From positions 627,847 to 675,136 of the forward strand of contig NC_090619.1 of assembly GCF_004359215.1 (NCBI RefSeq): a DNA stretch of 47,290 nucleotides, given 5' to 3'. Position 1 is the stretch's first letter. Each line of letters begins with the position of its first letter. The notes under the pieces are model-generated. The model made no database searches and was not told the DNA's origin. It saw nothing but the letters and a program-made list of their open reading frames with translations. The position numbers and the translations under genes were made by a program. This DNA is from Bremia lactucae (lineage: Eukaryota; Oomycota; Peronosporomycetes; Peronosporales; Peronosporaceae). Below, piece by piece: positions 11,089-21,059 of the stretch.

Positions 11089-12332
11089 TTGAAGCCTGCG
11101 ACTGAACGGACGCGGCCAAGGCAGCTGCGAGTTGGTGGGCGAGATCGCCACTCGTATTGGGTGCCGCCTGCACTGATGGGTGCGGGTGGGAATCAACGCT
11201 TTCTTGTTGGAAGGTTGCTTGCTCACCGCTCCCTGAGGCAAAGGTATCAGATCCTCGTCCAATGGAGAGGCTACCCGAAGACTTTTGACTCTTGTGAACC
11301 GATCGATACCCTACATATTGATGTGCCCGGTTTGGTGACTGCATTTGAAAAGGAGCACCAGCTGAGGCCTCTTCCCTAGTCTCAAATGGACTAGCAGAAA
11401 CAGCGTTGTGAAAAGAAGCAGGGGGTACAGTACCGCCCATGATTTATTTCACACGCAAGCAGGCTTAGTTAATTCGCTGCGACATCTGTTTCATCGCATT
11501 GGAATGCGGATGATTACGGCGCAATAATTCCGCCTCGTATTGGTCGGGCGTTTCATTAGAACGCAACACGACCAGGATTGGGAAAATACGCCCAAGCGAA
11601 CTCCCCTGAGCCTTCCATGATTCAAAGGCGCCAGAAAAATTATGAGCGTCTAGAAGAGCGCCCTCTAGGAGCGACGCTCTTGGCCCGTTTACACGAGGCC
11701 GTTTAGATGGAGGGAGCATCGGTGATATGCCACCCGTCACATAGCCACGGTAAAAACGACTGGCTTGTGACACCGACTAAGCACGTTCACGTGTCGCCAG
11801 CGGAACTTTTGGCTCAGAATCCTGTATGTCAGAACCATCATGGATAATGGTCTGAGCTAGACGTTGTGGTTTTACCCAATGATGTAGCTGCTGCTCCTCT
11901 ATGGTCAGCGCTCTTAGTAATGGTCGCTGCGCCATCCAGCGCAGACGACGAGACTGCATCATTCGATGTTGCAGTCTCCATGTTATGAGCAATGAGAGAA
12001 GTTCAAATGGTCAATAATGCACCATCATGCTTCCTGATTAGCTCGTTGTCCGCATCACTACTATGAGAACACAGCAACGGTGTCGACTTATTGTAATCGA
12101 CAATGAGCGATGGACAAACATCCTCATTGGTAAAGTGGGATGGAACTTTAAGCCCAGGTAACGCGACAGCAGCAGTAGCTGTCGACGTTATGACTAAGGC
12201 ATAAGACGCTGTCGGCGTTTTAACGCGGCGCGTGCGCTTAGAGCGTGGTTGAGTTGGTGTCTTCGCAGACGACCCACCAATGGTGCCCCTTTTAGGTCGC
12301 ATACTAGGCTCCGTGTAAATCACATAAAGCAA
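10706..12332 (-). pseudogene. Antisense gene at the 3' end of C2
   Basis: Minus-strand frame running from the 3' untranslated region into pol. A likely start is the ATG at 12302 (MRPKRGTIGGSS...), 137 bp inside the 3' LTR. The N-terminal piece is basic (RSKRTRRVKTPT) and goes on to CPSLIVDYNKSTP and NELIRKHDGALL. After a frameshift near 12000 one frame continues from 11992 to 10706 with only four stops (11777, 11465, about 11450, 10961): QRLAQTIIHDGSDIQDSEPK, GISPMLPPSKRPRVNGPRAS, SNETPDQYEAELLRRNHPHS, a coiled coil, then RFSRDVPRSPNPVRG. About 20 stops would be expected by chance. No domain recognised. Confidence 0.55.
11089..11379 (+). CDS. C2 chromodomain (end of pol)
   Basis: 96 codons open to the TAG at 11379. 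From about residue 36: QRFLVGRLLAHRSLRQRYQI, LVQWRGYPKTFDSCEPIDTL, DVPGLVTAFEKEHQLRPLP. The YxxLVxWxGY-x-TWEP pattern is a chromodomain; the usual Trp of TWEP is Cys here. It is the best preserved chromodomain in the window. The opposite strand carries a 159-codon frame over the same bases. Confidence 0.82.
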   Translation: MKPATERTRPRQLRVGGRDRHSYWVPPALMGAGGNQRFLVGRLLAHRSLRQRYQILVQWRGYPKTFDSCEPIDTLHIDVPGLVTAFEKEHQLRPLP

Positions 12333-12418
12333 GCGTGAATGAGAGAACTAAGCGGCGCGTAAAGCAGCTCACTGTTCCTCTGTCCTCTTTGAAATTTTTC
12401 AGAATGTATATTCGTTCT

Positions 12419-12436
12419 AAAAGGGGTGGTAAAAAA
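12419..12436 (+). other. Polypurine tract of C2
   Basis: AAAAGGGGTGGTAAAAAA lies directly before the 3' LTR, where plus-strand DNA synthesis is primed. Confidence 0.65.
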
Positions 12437-12438
12437 GT

Positions 12439-12949
12439 TGTCCTAATGTTTACGCAGTACCCCTTCAGTTGACTTTGTGCGCTTAAGGGGATGGTCACTT
12501 ACTTAAATAAAGTAATTAGACCCACCACTTGGGTGTAGTTCACATTGTGACCCAGCCTTGTGTATGTGATGCACATAGGTGAATTCACATTAGGAGGGAT
12601 CACGCCTAGCGTCATCCGTTTCGCGAGGTATCCAGAAAGATACACTCGCAATACTAATAAGTGTTATCTGCAGAGGTGACATTTTGTGATTGACTAAAAT
12701 AGGAATTTATATTTAAAAAATTAAATATAAATCACGCTGAAAACCGCTTTCTTCTTAATAAGTGCGCACGAGGATTCGGATCACCGCTCCCGTGACGACA
12801 CGTTTACCAGAGTACAAAGTGCGTTGGGTGAGGTCGCTAAGGCGCCTACCACAACTACCTCACGGCACACGAGAGTAGACGGTCAAACCGCTTCCTCGCT
12901 GTGCTAGGGTGTGCTTAGGCCATGTCTGCATTAAGACGTACCCGTCTTC
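12439..12949 (+). repeat. 3' LTR of C2
   Basis: Starts TGTCCTAATGTTTACG, the same start as at 46826 (TGCCCTAATGTTACACGG) and 41659. Includes the GGATCACGC...CGTCATCC palindrome and the GCGCACGAGGA block. LTR A2 begins immediately at 12950, so the exact C2 end is uncertain by a few bases. Confidence 0.8.
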
Positions 12950-13496
12950 TGTAACGGGGTACCTTTCACTAGTACTGGTATGTACTACTTAACCTTACAC
13001 TGATTACAATGTAGGTAAGGTGCCTCGAAACTTCACGTAAGAAAAGTACAGAGGAAGGTTTATAGGTAGCTAAGGGGCTTTAGCTACCAAAAGGTAATTC
13101 AATGGGTTAAGAATTATTGGAATGTAGAACTGTAGTAATATAACTAGTTTCCTACGTAATGATTTCTATGTACTACTGAACTTGTTTTTTTAATATGTAA
13201 CTATGTAAGGCGCCTCCTTTCGCCTCGCACAATCGTGTCTTGAAATGATTAGCGGGGTTGATATCGACTAAAATCAACCAATCGATAGAGCTAATGTAGT
13301 ATTGCATCAATAATGCCAAAATTGGTATTATTGGAGCTATTTAAGTCAAAATTAAAAAGAAAATAACTTTGCACTTCTTTATTTGTTTCCTCTCATAGAA
13401 AAAAATATATTTATTATTCTCCTCGTGTAGGAAATAATATTAAATACAATTCTCTTTTAGGAAAAATATACTTATGGAACGGGACACTCCGTTGCA
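12950..13496 (-). repeat. 3' LTR of A2
   Basis: TGTAACGGGG...CACTCCGTTGCA in plus reading. Contains the family blocks CTTACACTGATTACAATGTA, an AT-rich middle and CGTGTCTTGAAATGATTAGC. A polypyrimidine run follows on the high-coordinate side, so it is the 3' LTR of a minus-strand element. Confidence 0.88.
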
Positions 13497-13500
13497 TAAC

Positions 13501-13514
13501 CTCCTCCCCCCCTT
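13501..13514 (-). other. Polypurine tract of A2
   Basis: Minus-strand AGGGGGGGAGGAG run four bases from the LTR; plus-strand synthesis primer site. Confidence 0.75.
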
Positions 13515-13672
13515 AATCAACAGTCACCTTAGTGTAAGCGTTTTTTAGTATAATGATGGTGATTGATGTAGGGTGACAGGAAATATTAGTAAGTCTTTTC
13601 CTGTAATAAGCATTATTGGTTTTAATCAGAGTACCGATCTTATTTGCATTCTGTATTTTAACCAGAATCAAG

Positions 13673-14884
13673 ATGGCGACAAACAAGTCTGTGCGCGTAG
13701 GCCGCGAGGCCGCTAAGCTGGCAGCTGCACGGATCAGTGTAGCTGTCAGTAAGGCAAATGTTTCAGTAGACGTTAATGCGTCTACTGCAGGGGATATGTC
13801 ACCTCCTACTCCCATTGGAGGTGACTGGGGTATGTCATCTGCTGATGACATTGCAGATGACAGGGACAAGTACCAGCTACACCAATCGTAGGTGACTGGT
13901 CCAAGTCACCTGCATTGCCCCACTCAGATGCGACTGAGAAGAATCTTTTGGTTCTAACGTGACTACCAAAGAGATGATGACGAGGTTGTTTAGCTCGTCG
14001 GACCTATTTGGTAGGGAGTCATCATCAGATGACTCCGAGGGCGATGACCTCTCTGGTGACGTTAGTATACGTCACCAGGAATAACGTGGTCGCGGAGGTA
14101 AGAGTGCTGCTGGTGGTGCTAGTTTCCATCACCAGAAAGTGTGTGAATCGAGTGATCGCTCCCAGGATCAAGTTGATGTTAACGTTATTATCATGAGCCA
14201 ACAGGAGAGGGACCGCAATACGTTGCGGCTCGCTTCTGAAAAGAGACCTTGGTTACCCTCCACGAGAAACCTCATTCGTTGGTCTAGTATGACCAACAAT
14301 CAATATCATATTCCGATTTTCGATTCATCCAGGCTTCACAAGCCTGGTGAGGTTGACACGAAATTCTTCATCGATGCCTTTTACCGGCTGGCACACTTGC
14401 AAACGGGCAAAGGATGTAAAACCTTTGTTCCAAGCTTGGACAGCTTCTGTGTAGAATGTACAAAACATAGGCCGGAAGGTCTGGCTTGACAAGATAAATG
14501 CATTCCGTGAATGGTTCGAGAAACGGACCGTAGTCTGTGCATGCTATAAGTTGCACCGTTTGTCTAGAGAGCCAGGGATTTCTTGCCTCTCGAGGGAGGA
14601 CTAATGCTCCTGCTGATTTAAGGGTACAGGTCATGCCGCTAAGGAAGCATATTTCCTCAAAGAGCCCCATTCGAGGGCTCTCATCTCTTTCGAGATGCGT
14701 CAAGGGATTAAGAGCCCCCAATACTTTTAGGAGCGCCGAAAGCGCCCGTTCTGCGATGGACCTTCTGCCGAGGAGGATGGGTCTCGTCGTACTGCAAGAC
14801 AAGAACCTGAACGTCCAACATCAGTTGAAAACGAGGTCCCAGCAATTATGCGAGGGTAGATACCCTCGCCAAAGAACGAGATAG
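13673..14884 (+). pseudogene. Antisense gene at the 3' end of A2
   Basis: Plus-strand gene opposite to the element. ATG at 13673, 177 bp inside the 3' LTR. Residues: NKSVRVGREAAKLAAARISV, SPPTPIGGDWGMSSADDIAD (acidic, Ser-rich), then after a frame change FGRESSSDDSEGDDLSGDVS, ESSDRSQDQVDVNV, RPWLPSTRNLIRW, FDSSRLHKPGEVDTKFFIDA, and after further breaks MRQGIKSPQ and ERRKRPFCDGPSAEEDGSRR. The last part lies opposite the chromodomain end of pol. The copy in A7 keeps the same order (KKSWLPSKGNSL; RIHKPGEIDRKFFIDA; ERRKRSFSDGLSVDEDGSRR). No domain recognised; not the same protein as the C antisense gene as far as I can see. Confidence 0.5.
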
Positions 14885-15480
14885 CTCGTTTGAACACCCT
14901 TTGCCTCACGGTGGTTCAAGAATCTTTTAACAAGAAAGCGCTTCTCACCACTCGAATCCGTCAATGAATTTGGAGGGGAGGAAAAATTGAGTTTACCTCG
15001 TTTGCTGAACCCCGAATCAACATCATGGTTTGTATCACACACTTTATTATTTGAGGGAAGATATTGATCACGAGCGATCCCATTGGCGCGACTTAGCGGT
15101 GACGGTTGATATTGTTTCTCGTGACCAGTTGAGAAATTGTGCGCAGGTTGCGACTGATCAATTGGCGAACGAAAGGACATCAATTTGCAAAACAGCTGTT
15201 GAGAGCTCATCAGAAGATCTTTTCCTTGAAAAAAAGAGTGGATCGTCCGGTTCAAGAATATCAGACCCTGTTCCAAGACATTAAGTCTTTGGCTCAGAAC
15301 CAACAGGCTTGGCTGATGCTCTTGACTGTTCCGCTGAATTCGAAATCGGAAGAAGCCTCGTACTTATGGTACGGACGCAGACGCCCAACATAAAACGTAG
15401 GATGTGTACGCAAGCTAAAAGGCAGGTCGATCGTGTATGCATTGTTTTGGCGATATAATACGCGAACGGGCCGATATACC
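14821..15480 (-). pseudogene. A2 pol end with chromodomain
   Basis: Minus strand: RYIGPF (about 15460), AYTIDLPFSLRTHPTFYVGR-type segment, FYVGRLRPY (about 15400), then a 160-codon open piece (15303-14821) with a helical, coiled-coil-like stretch (SFFQGKDLLMSSQQLFCKLM) and the chromodomain GEKRFLVKRFLNHREAKGVQ, TSYLVLWRGYLPSHNCWD. The linker between integrase tail and chromodomain is unusually long, as in C1/C2. Confidence 0.75.
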
Positions 15481-15515
15481 TGGGCAGTAATTTATTACTG
15501 CCTACATTCGTAACT

Positions 15516-15576
15516 GACCTTGTCCTACTGTCAACGGTAAATTTGGTAAATTTACCGTTGACAGTAGGACAAGGTC
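15516..15576. repeat. Perfect 29-bp inverted duplication inside A2 pol
   Basis: Two perfect 29-bp arms around a 3-base loop (GGT). The left arm starts GACCTTGTCCTACTG. On the minus strand the original codons read NDLVLLSTVNLP, then the inverted copy, then VTNVGSNKLLPRYIGPF. So the second arm is a foldback copy inserted at the integrase tail and replacing a few codons. A smaller 8-bp hairpin at 15483-15502 is ordinary coding sequence. Confidence 0.95.
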
Positions 15577-16860
15577 ATTTATTTGAATAAAAGTATGCTT
15601 TCTCTTCCATTTTTGTCAGAGTCCTGTTTCTGTCGGTCCACCGCATCAGCGATGGAATTCTGTACAAAACGGATCACTGCTTCTCTAGCCAGCAGAAAAT
15701 CACCTGCTGACTCAGTTTTATTTTGTTTCAGTGCGACCGGTTCGCACTGCACAGATATTAATCTCTTCTTTATTGAGAGTATTAACATTCTCATTTATAT
15801 TATTAGATTCGATGCTGAGTCTTTCAGCATCGTTGTCTACTTCAACAATATCTAAATCAACATTGGTGTCCTTTGCATTGAACCTTAGTGCTAATGCGTC
15901 ATGAGCAAGAGATAGAAGGTTCTTTGCTCGAGCGAGTCTCCCCCTTCGAATAAGAGTCACTCTCAAACAAGGTGGGTATACGTAGGTGGCGAAAGCCATT
16001 CAACGGAAAATGGTGCATGCTATTTAGAAGAGTGCATTGAATTGTTGGTGGCAATTTCTATCATCGGCAAGAACTCGTAAAAGAGTTACGTAACCGCGAA
16101 GTATTTCCCCGAGATAAGGTTTGCACGCTCCGTCTGACCATCTGTTTAAGAATGACCAGAAGTTGGTATTTTAACTGTGTTTCAAGTGATTTGAACACTG
16201 TTTGCCAAAATACCGCCGTGAATCTAGGGTCTCAATCAGAGAACAGTTTGCGGGGTAACCCATGGAGTCAAAATATCGTGTCAACAAAGGCACAAACGCT
16301 GCTTTTGGCTGTGATCGACTCCGTTACTACAGCAAGATTTTACCCTTTTGCTGAAACGATCAACAAAGACAAGATTACAATTTTTCCTATGTTCGTCGTC
16401 GGGAAATCCGAAGACGAATTTTATGGGTACAGACTGCCAACACTCTACCGGAACAGCCATAGGTTGAAACGGAGCACGGGGTGAAGCACTGGGCTTCACC
16501 CGTTGACAAACTTCGCAAGCACGTTATACTTGCGGACGAAATAACACTGACCTGGCCAGTAGAAGTCGCAACTTATCGTGAAATAGGTCTTTTCACGTCC
16601 ACGATGACCACTTATTGGTATATCGTGCCACTCATACATGATGGTAGACGCTTCTTATTATGGATGAAGATGCCGACACGAAGTGTGTCGCTAGCAATAG
16701 GTGTGTAATACAGTAACCCATTGCGTGTTGTGTATCGATCTATTGAGGATACTATACAATTTCTAAAATCCTTTTTAAGATTGTTGGGATGGATTTCGAA
16801 GGTTATTCATCAACCTTTTAAGAGCCTTATCTTCATCGTAAGCTCTTCGAACGTCGTTGA
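15577..16860 (-). pseudogene. A2 integrase
   Basis: Minus strand. DDVRRAYDEDKAL linker (about 16850), broken zinc domain, RVKPSASPRAPFQPMAV-type segment with VPVECWQSVPIKFVFGFPDD (16499-16281; the first catalytic Asp reads K), VFVDRFSKRV, then fragments of the core (LGEILRGYV) and, from 15999 to 15718, FATYVYPPCLRV, LARAKNLLSLAHDALALRFN. The block with the remaining catalytic residues is mostly lost. Confidence 0.78.
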
Positions 16861-17830
16861 GTAATGTTGGCACCGGTACCATTATTGTTGCAACAGCGGC
16901 CTTATGCTTCCGTCTTTTAGGCATAATTGCGGAACTACTTGTGCAGATACGCCGCTACACCGAGGAACTCTCTAAGTCCCTTTACATCGACTGGCACAGG
17001 CCAATCGGTGCTCGCCTTGATCATTTCCAGATCCAAGCGTACACCGTGAATACCCACGATGCACCCAAGAAGTGGTATTTCGCTTGCAGCGAATATTCAC
17101 TTCTTGAGATTTGCCCACAACTTGTGCTTACGGATTAGTGTAAGAACCTGACGAACGTGAGCTTTATGAACTTCCACGTTCGTCTTTCCATTCATGGCTC
17201 TGCTATGAACGAACACGTCATCAAAATAGCTCAGTGCAAAATCCCGCACCGATCTTAACAGATTGGTTACACATCTGTTAAATGTCGCAGGGGCATTACT
17301 AAGTCCCTGGGGCATGACTAGCCACTCCCATATCATACCGCTTGGGGTGCTTACTCCTGTGAACGGGATATCTTGATCACGCATAAGGATGCAATTGTAT
17401 CCATCCATTAAATTTATTGACGAAAGATAGCACTCTTTGAAATATTATCAATGATTACGTCTTTTTGTGGTATCGGCGTTTGAGCAGGTGCTGTTGCAGC
17501 GTTTAGTCTATTGAACGCATGCACAATCTGCCATCCTCCTGTTGCTTTACGCACCCAGAAGGTCGGAGACCTATGTGGGGAATTTAAATCTCACATGGCC
17601 TGCTGCTAAGCGTTCGGCAAAGAATTTGTCGATCTCTATTGCTTATTCACGAGGCAATGGCCATTGTTTCATGACACAGTATTTCGAACCTGGGATCAGG
17701 TCAATTTCATGTCGAGTGCTTTTATCCTTAGGCAACTCGCACGGTACTGATTCAGGGAAGACATCTTTAAATTCTTTTAAATCGTTATATATATAACGAT
17801 TTAAAGGAATTTAAGGATGTCTATATAAGG
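16861..17830 (-). pseudogene. A2 reverse transcriptase
   Basis: Open from 17408 to 17097: MDGYNCILMRDQDIPFTGVS, WLVMPQGLSNAPATFNRCVT, then catalytic LSYFDDVFVHSR at about 17200-17235. Earlier blocks RHEIDLIPGSKYCVMKQWPL-like sequence lie at 17640-17720. After RT a short ILGCIVGIHGVRLDLE-like piece follows (17090-16960), and the frame then jumps to the integrase linker; most of RNase H is deleted at about 16870. Confidence 0.83.
17761..17820. repeat. 60-bp near-perfect palindrome inside A2 RT
   Basis: Two 30-bp arms with no spacer and two mismatches (positions 6 and 15). The left arm starts ACATCTTTAAATTC. The left arm is the normal pol sequence (EFKDVFPESVPCELP on the minus strand); the right arm is its inverted copy. 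Confidence 0.95.
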
Positions 17831-18419
17831 GTTTCTCTTCAAAGACTCCCAGGATTGGGACGTAAAACGGTCAACCCGAGTCTTCTCATCGAGGACACTT
17901 TCGTCCATCGATGAGCTACTGAGAATCCGTTAGTATCTCAGGAATACTATTGCCGACCGAATATCGGCACGTAATTGTCATCTGTGACAAGTACGCAGAT
18001 CTGCTCGACTTTGCCACTTCGCAGATCACGCAAGAACGATTTCCGTTCTAGCGTTGGCAATTGAGTTATCTCCTTAGTTAACTACGGATACGCTAATAGA
18101 TCAAGTGTATAAGCGCCTACAATTGATTAATTGTTTACTAAGACATTAATTGTCTCAGTTTGTTCCTTAATACTTATTTCCAAAGATGCCTGGAAACCTT
18201 TGACCACAGGTTTCCGGGGGCTTATTCCCACAAGAACTTTTTGGTAGTATTCTCCTCAACTGCCTCTAGCTGTGGTTGCGCTACCTCAGCGAGATCCTCT
18301 ACGATCGACTCTCCAGTCGATCTAGGACTTTCGCACTATCTCTTATAGACTGGCGTTGTTAACTTTCTTGGATGTTGGTTTCCAAGCAAGCATCCTTGTT
18401 TCGTACCACTCAACTTATT

Positions 18420-18990
18420 TTATTGGCTCAACTTCGAAGCTGCCTGTGCTAGTGCGCAGCCGTCGGGATCTAACTTAACAGTGCGATATGTATTCACACT
18501 GAGGTCTTGTCCAGTCGTGCGAATGACCGAACCACAAGTGAGACCATCGCACTCACCCGTAGGACATCCACACGCTTCTGGACGCCCCAAGACGCTCATC
18601 TGTTGGCCATCTGATGAACAAGAGACAGGCATCGTCACGACTTGATGCTGCCAGTTTATACATGGCTCGTACTTTCTGAGTCATGGCTATCCAAGGATAT
18701 CATCAACTTTGTCATCCAAATCTAGTACGATGAAATCACAATCGTACTGTTTACCTTTTAACGTGTATTTAATATCAACTACACGTTTCTTTACTGCTTT
18801 AGATGCACCTGTTGCTTGGCGCACTGTCATTCTGGTTAGAGGGATACCGCGCTCAAAAAAATATGAGTCTGCGATCTTCTAGCGATTGGCGTCGGATAAA
18901 ATTGTTCGACGCCCAACAATCGACTAGGGACTATAATGAAAATTTATTTGCCACTATAATTTTCAGGGTGATGAGGTTAACCTCATCCCC
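18420..18990 (-). pseudogene. A2 aspartic protease
   Basis: Minus strand. The catalytic motif, expected DSGAS, reads DCWASNNFIRRQSLEDRR near 18890-18925, so Ser and Gly are lost. Then FIVLDLDDKVDDILG (about 18700-18740) and the open 18638-18420 piece TMPVSCSSDGQQMSVLGRPE, CGCPTGECDGLTCGS. The same order occurs in the plus-strand copy at 28570-29700. The interval 17831-18419 is the protease-RT linker (GESIVEDLAEVAQPQLE). Confidence 0.78.
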
Positions 18991-20090
18991 TGGGGGAGTT
19001 ACACACAATGTTTGAGTTTGAGGATTAACTTTCTTCAAAAGGCCTGCAAATTCTTTTGACGTTGCTGGATCAGAAGGGCGCTCCGCACCTACTGACCCCG
19101 ACCATTTTTTCGACGATCCGCCTCGCCGTTGCGATTTCGCAACAGCGTCGGATCCGCGTCCTCCGCAATTCGGTCTTTTCGCTCAGTGGTTTTTAGGCAC
19201 TGGCCGTAGGGCACTTCACTCATAGGCGTAGTGGCCCGTCTTTTGACAACGATTACATTTTTGTAACTTGAAGAGTGACACTTCTCGCTCTCTACATACG
19301 AGAGATGCATTGATTTTGGACCTCCGTTTTCTTGTCGTATCGGTGGACAATATGCACCCGAGCTAACGAAAGCTGTTTTAAGGTTGAAGGCATCCTATTC
19401 CGCTATAGAGAACGCTTGGTCTAGCGACTCTAATTCTAGCAGGAACAAGTGGTCTTTACAGGACCGTCTGCAAGACCTTTATTAAACACAGTTCCCGGTG
19501 TTTTTTCATCTGTTGGATGACTAACGATACAACTGACCAGGTATCGTGTATGTTGGGCATAAGCGTGAATGTCACGCTTGCCCTGCTTCAAATCCAGGAG
19601 CTTGGCTCGATCCCCAAACCGGCACGTGGGGGTAAAAACGTTTGCCTGAGCTGGGTCTTAAAGACCTCATACGATCCAAAAACCAATTGATCGTGAAGTT
19701 TGAGCCCCAAGGCCCAAGATTTGGCTCGTTCGGCTAAGTTGGATATGTCAAATTTCACTTTCGTCGCATCGTTATCGATGCGGCAAGCTTCTATGACATC
19801 GTATAGGTTATCGAGCCATCTTAAAGAGAAAGTCGCCTTCGACTGCCTTAAACTGAAAGATCTCTATCTGAAAGTTTTACGGTCGACGCGGAAGCGTCGG
19901 CCCAATAGCAGCACGTAAACGCTGCTGTCTCAACTGGTCCAACTGTTGATCACCCTGTTCTCATAACACCTTGGCGTGTTGGGAGCCTTGCTGGTGAAGC
20001 AAGGCTATTTTTTCTGGGACTTCGTCGAGTTCATGTTGTTTGAACTCAGCTTTCGCGGCATGTTGCTCGCTCTCTTTGTAGAACAAAAAA
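18991..20090 (-). pseudogene. A2 gag
   Basis: Minus-strand gag with frequent frame breaks, homologous base for base to A3 43640-44555. The nucleocapsid knuckle reads KCNRCQKTGHYAYE followed by a stop where the last Cys should be (about 19225-19270). The capsid core lies at 19380-19900. Next to PBS and 5' LTR. Confidence 0.78.
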
Positions 20091-20114
20091 CATGCCGCTA
20101 ACGGCTGGCTGAAA

Positions 20115-20133
20115 GGACTACGAAGTGATACCA
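20115..20133 (-). other. Primer binding site of A2
   Basis: Minus-strand TGGTATCACTTCGTAGTCC, two bases from the LTR. Differs from the A3 site by one base. Confidence 0.75.
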
Positions 20134-20135
20134 GG

Positions 20136-20565
20136 TGTAACGGGGCTCCTTTTGCTAGTACTGATCAGAACTAGTTAACCTTACACTGGTTACAGTGTAG
20201 GTCAATTTCCTCGAAACTTCAGTACGCAAAGGCGTAGAGGAAGGTTTGTTATGAAGCTAAGGGTCTTTAGCTTAAAGGTCTCGACTAAGGTTTTAAAATA
20301 GAGAAAAGTAAAACTGTGTTTATATATTGGCGCCTCCCTGCGCACCGCACCATTGTGTCTTTTAACGATTAGCGGGGTAGATTTAGACAAAAACCAACCA
20401 ATCAATAGAGCTAATGTCTTATTGCATTAATCTTACCAAATTTGGTAATATTGGATTTTTTTAAGTCAAAATTAATACAGATAATAATTTCGTACTTCTC
20501 TATTTTTTTCCTTTCACAGAATATTTTTTAGGAAATTGTACTTATGTAACGGACACCCCGTTTCA
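20136..20565 (-). repeat. 5' LTR of A2
   Basis: TGTAACGGGG...CCCCGTTTCA in plus reading, with the family blocks CTTACACTGGTTACAGTGTA and CCAATCAATAGAGCTAATG. Lacks part of the AT-rich middle present in the 3' LTR. Confidence 0.88.
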
Positions 20566-20690
20566 GCTAGGCCTAGCCAGCATTCTAGTGCTTCAGTTGC
20601 ACATGCAACCGTGGATCCAAACACACGGTAGTCATGGATCCATTCATTCCCACCTCTATTGGTGGGAAGCGTAGTTCTATACTAGTTGAC
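20566..20690 (-). repeat. B-family 3' repeat unit, single copy
   Basis: Shares GGCCTA(A/G)CCAGCA, AGTGCTT(C/T)(A/G)GTTGC and GGTGGGAAGCG with the tandem pair at 29886-30230. It lies at the 3' end of the B element in both cases. Function unknown; minus-strand reading includes EALECWLGLA. Confidence 0.7.
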
Positions 20691-21059
20691 TTCGAGCGTG
20701 GCACGCAAACACGTGAATGGCGTAAGAGTAGTCTTACCTCAAACCCCCAAGCGTTTGCAGCCGGGTGATGTCCAAGACACTTCACCAGATACTAAAATTG
20801 ACCCTTGCGACGACGTCGATTTAGAAGTCTCTTCACGAGAAGCTAAGAGTCTTTTGCTCGTCGAGCAATGTAGAAGAGTGGGTAAAATTATCGGTGGAAG
20901 TTTTTGTCACTTTAAAGCACGAGGTGCTTCTTCGTGAGAATCTTGCTCGAACTGAAAGCACCACTATTCTTGCAAACTGAATTACCCCGTGCACCATTCT
21001 CAACCTCAATTACTCGTCTAACGCGGACTCGGACATCGGAGACCCTTGATGAGCACAGT
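20691..21059 (-). pseudogene. B2 pol C-terminal remnant
   Basis: Minus-strand reading shows a possible chromodomain relic (NFTHSSTLLDEQKTLSFS) near 20830-20900 that aligns to B3 30420-30480. Too degenerate to be sure of the domain. Confidence 0.4.

Larger units (their letters stand above)
10169..12949 (+). mobile_element. 3' portion of a plus-strand C element (C2)
   Basis: Integrase end, tail, chromodomain (stop at 11379), a ~1-kb 3' region carrying an antisense gene, polypurine tract and 3' LTR (12439-12949). Its 5' part is missing; it abuts the truncated LTR of C1 in opposite orientation. Confidence 0.85.
12950..20565 (-). mobile_element. Ty3/gypsy chromodomain element A2 with both LTRs
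   Basis: Minus-strand element of 7.6 kb: 5' LTR 20136-20565, PBS, gag, protease, RT, integrase, tail and chromodomain, 3' region with an antisense gene, polypurine tract, 3' LTR 12950-13496. RNase H is largely missing between RT and integrase. The flanking bases (TCTTC left, GCTAG right) do not form a target-site duplication, and the LTRs differ in length (547 and 430 bp), so this is old or recombined. Confidence 0.85.

Noticed and set aside
14368..14802. 144-codon minus-strand open frame
   Set aside because: Lies opposite the A antisense gene and is not shared with the matching region of A7; it reads as a shadow.
15483..15502. 8-bp perfect hairpin
   Set aside because: It is ordinary pol coding sequence (VGSNKLLP) on the minus strand.
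12950..20565. Target-site duplication around A2
   Set aside because: The five bases on the two sides (TCTTC and GCTAG) do not match.
20686..20937. 83-codon plus-strand frame
   Set aside because: Opposite to the B2 pol remnant and not open in the B3 equivalent.
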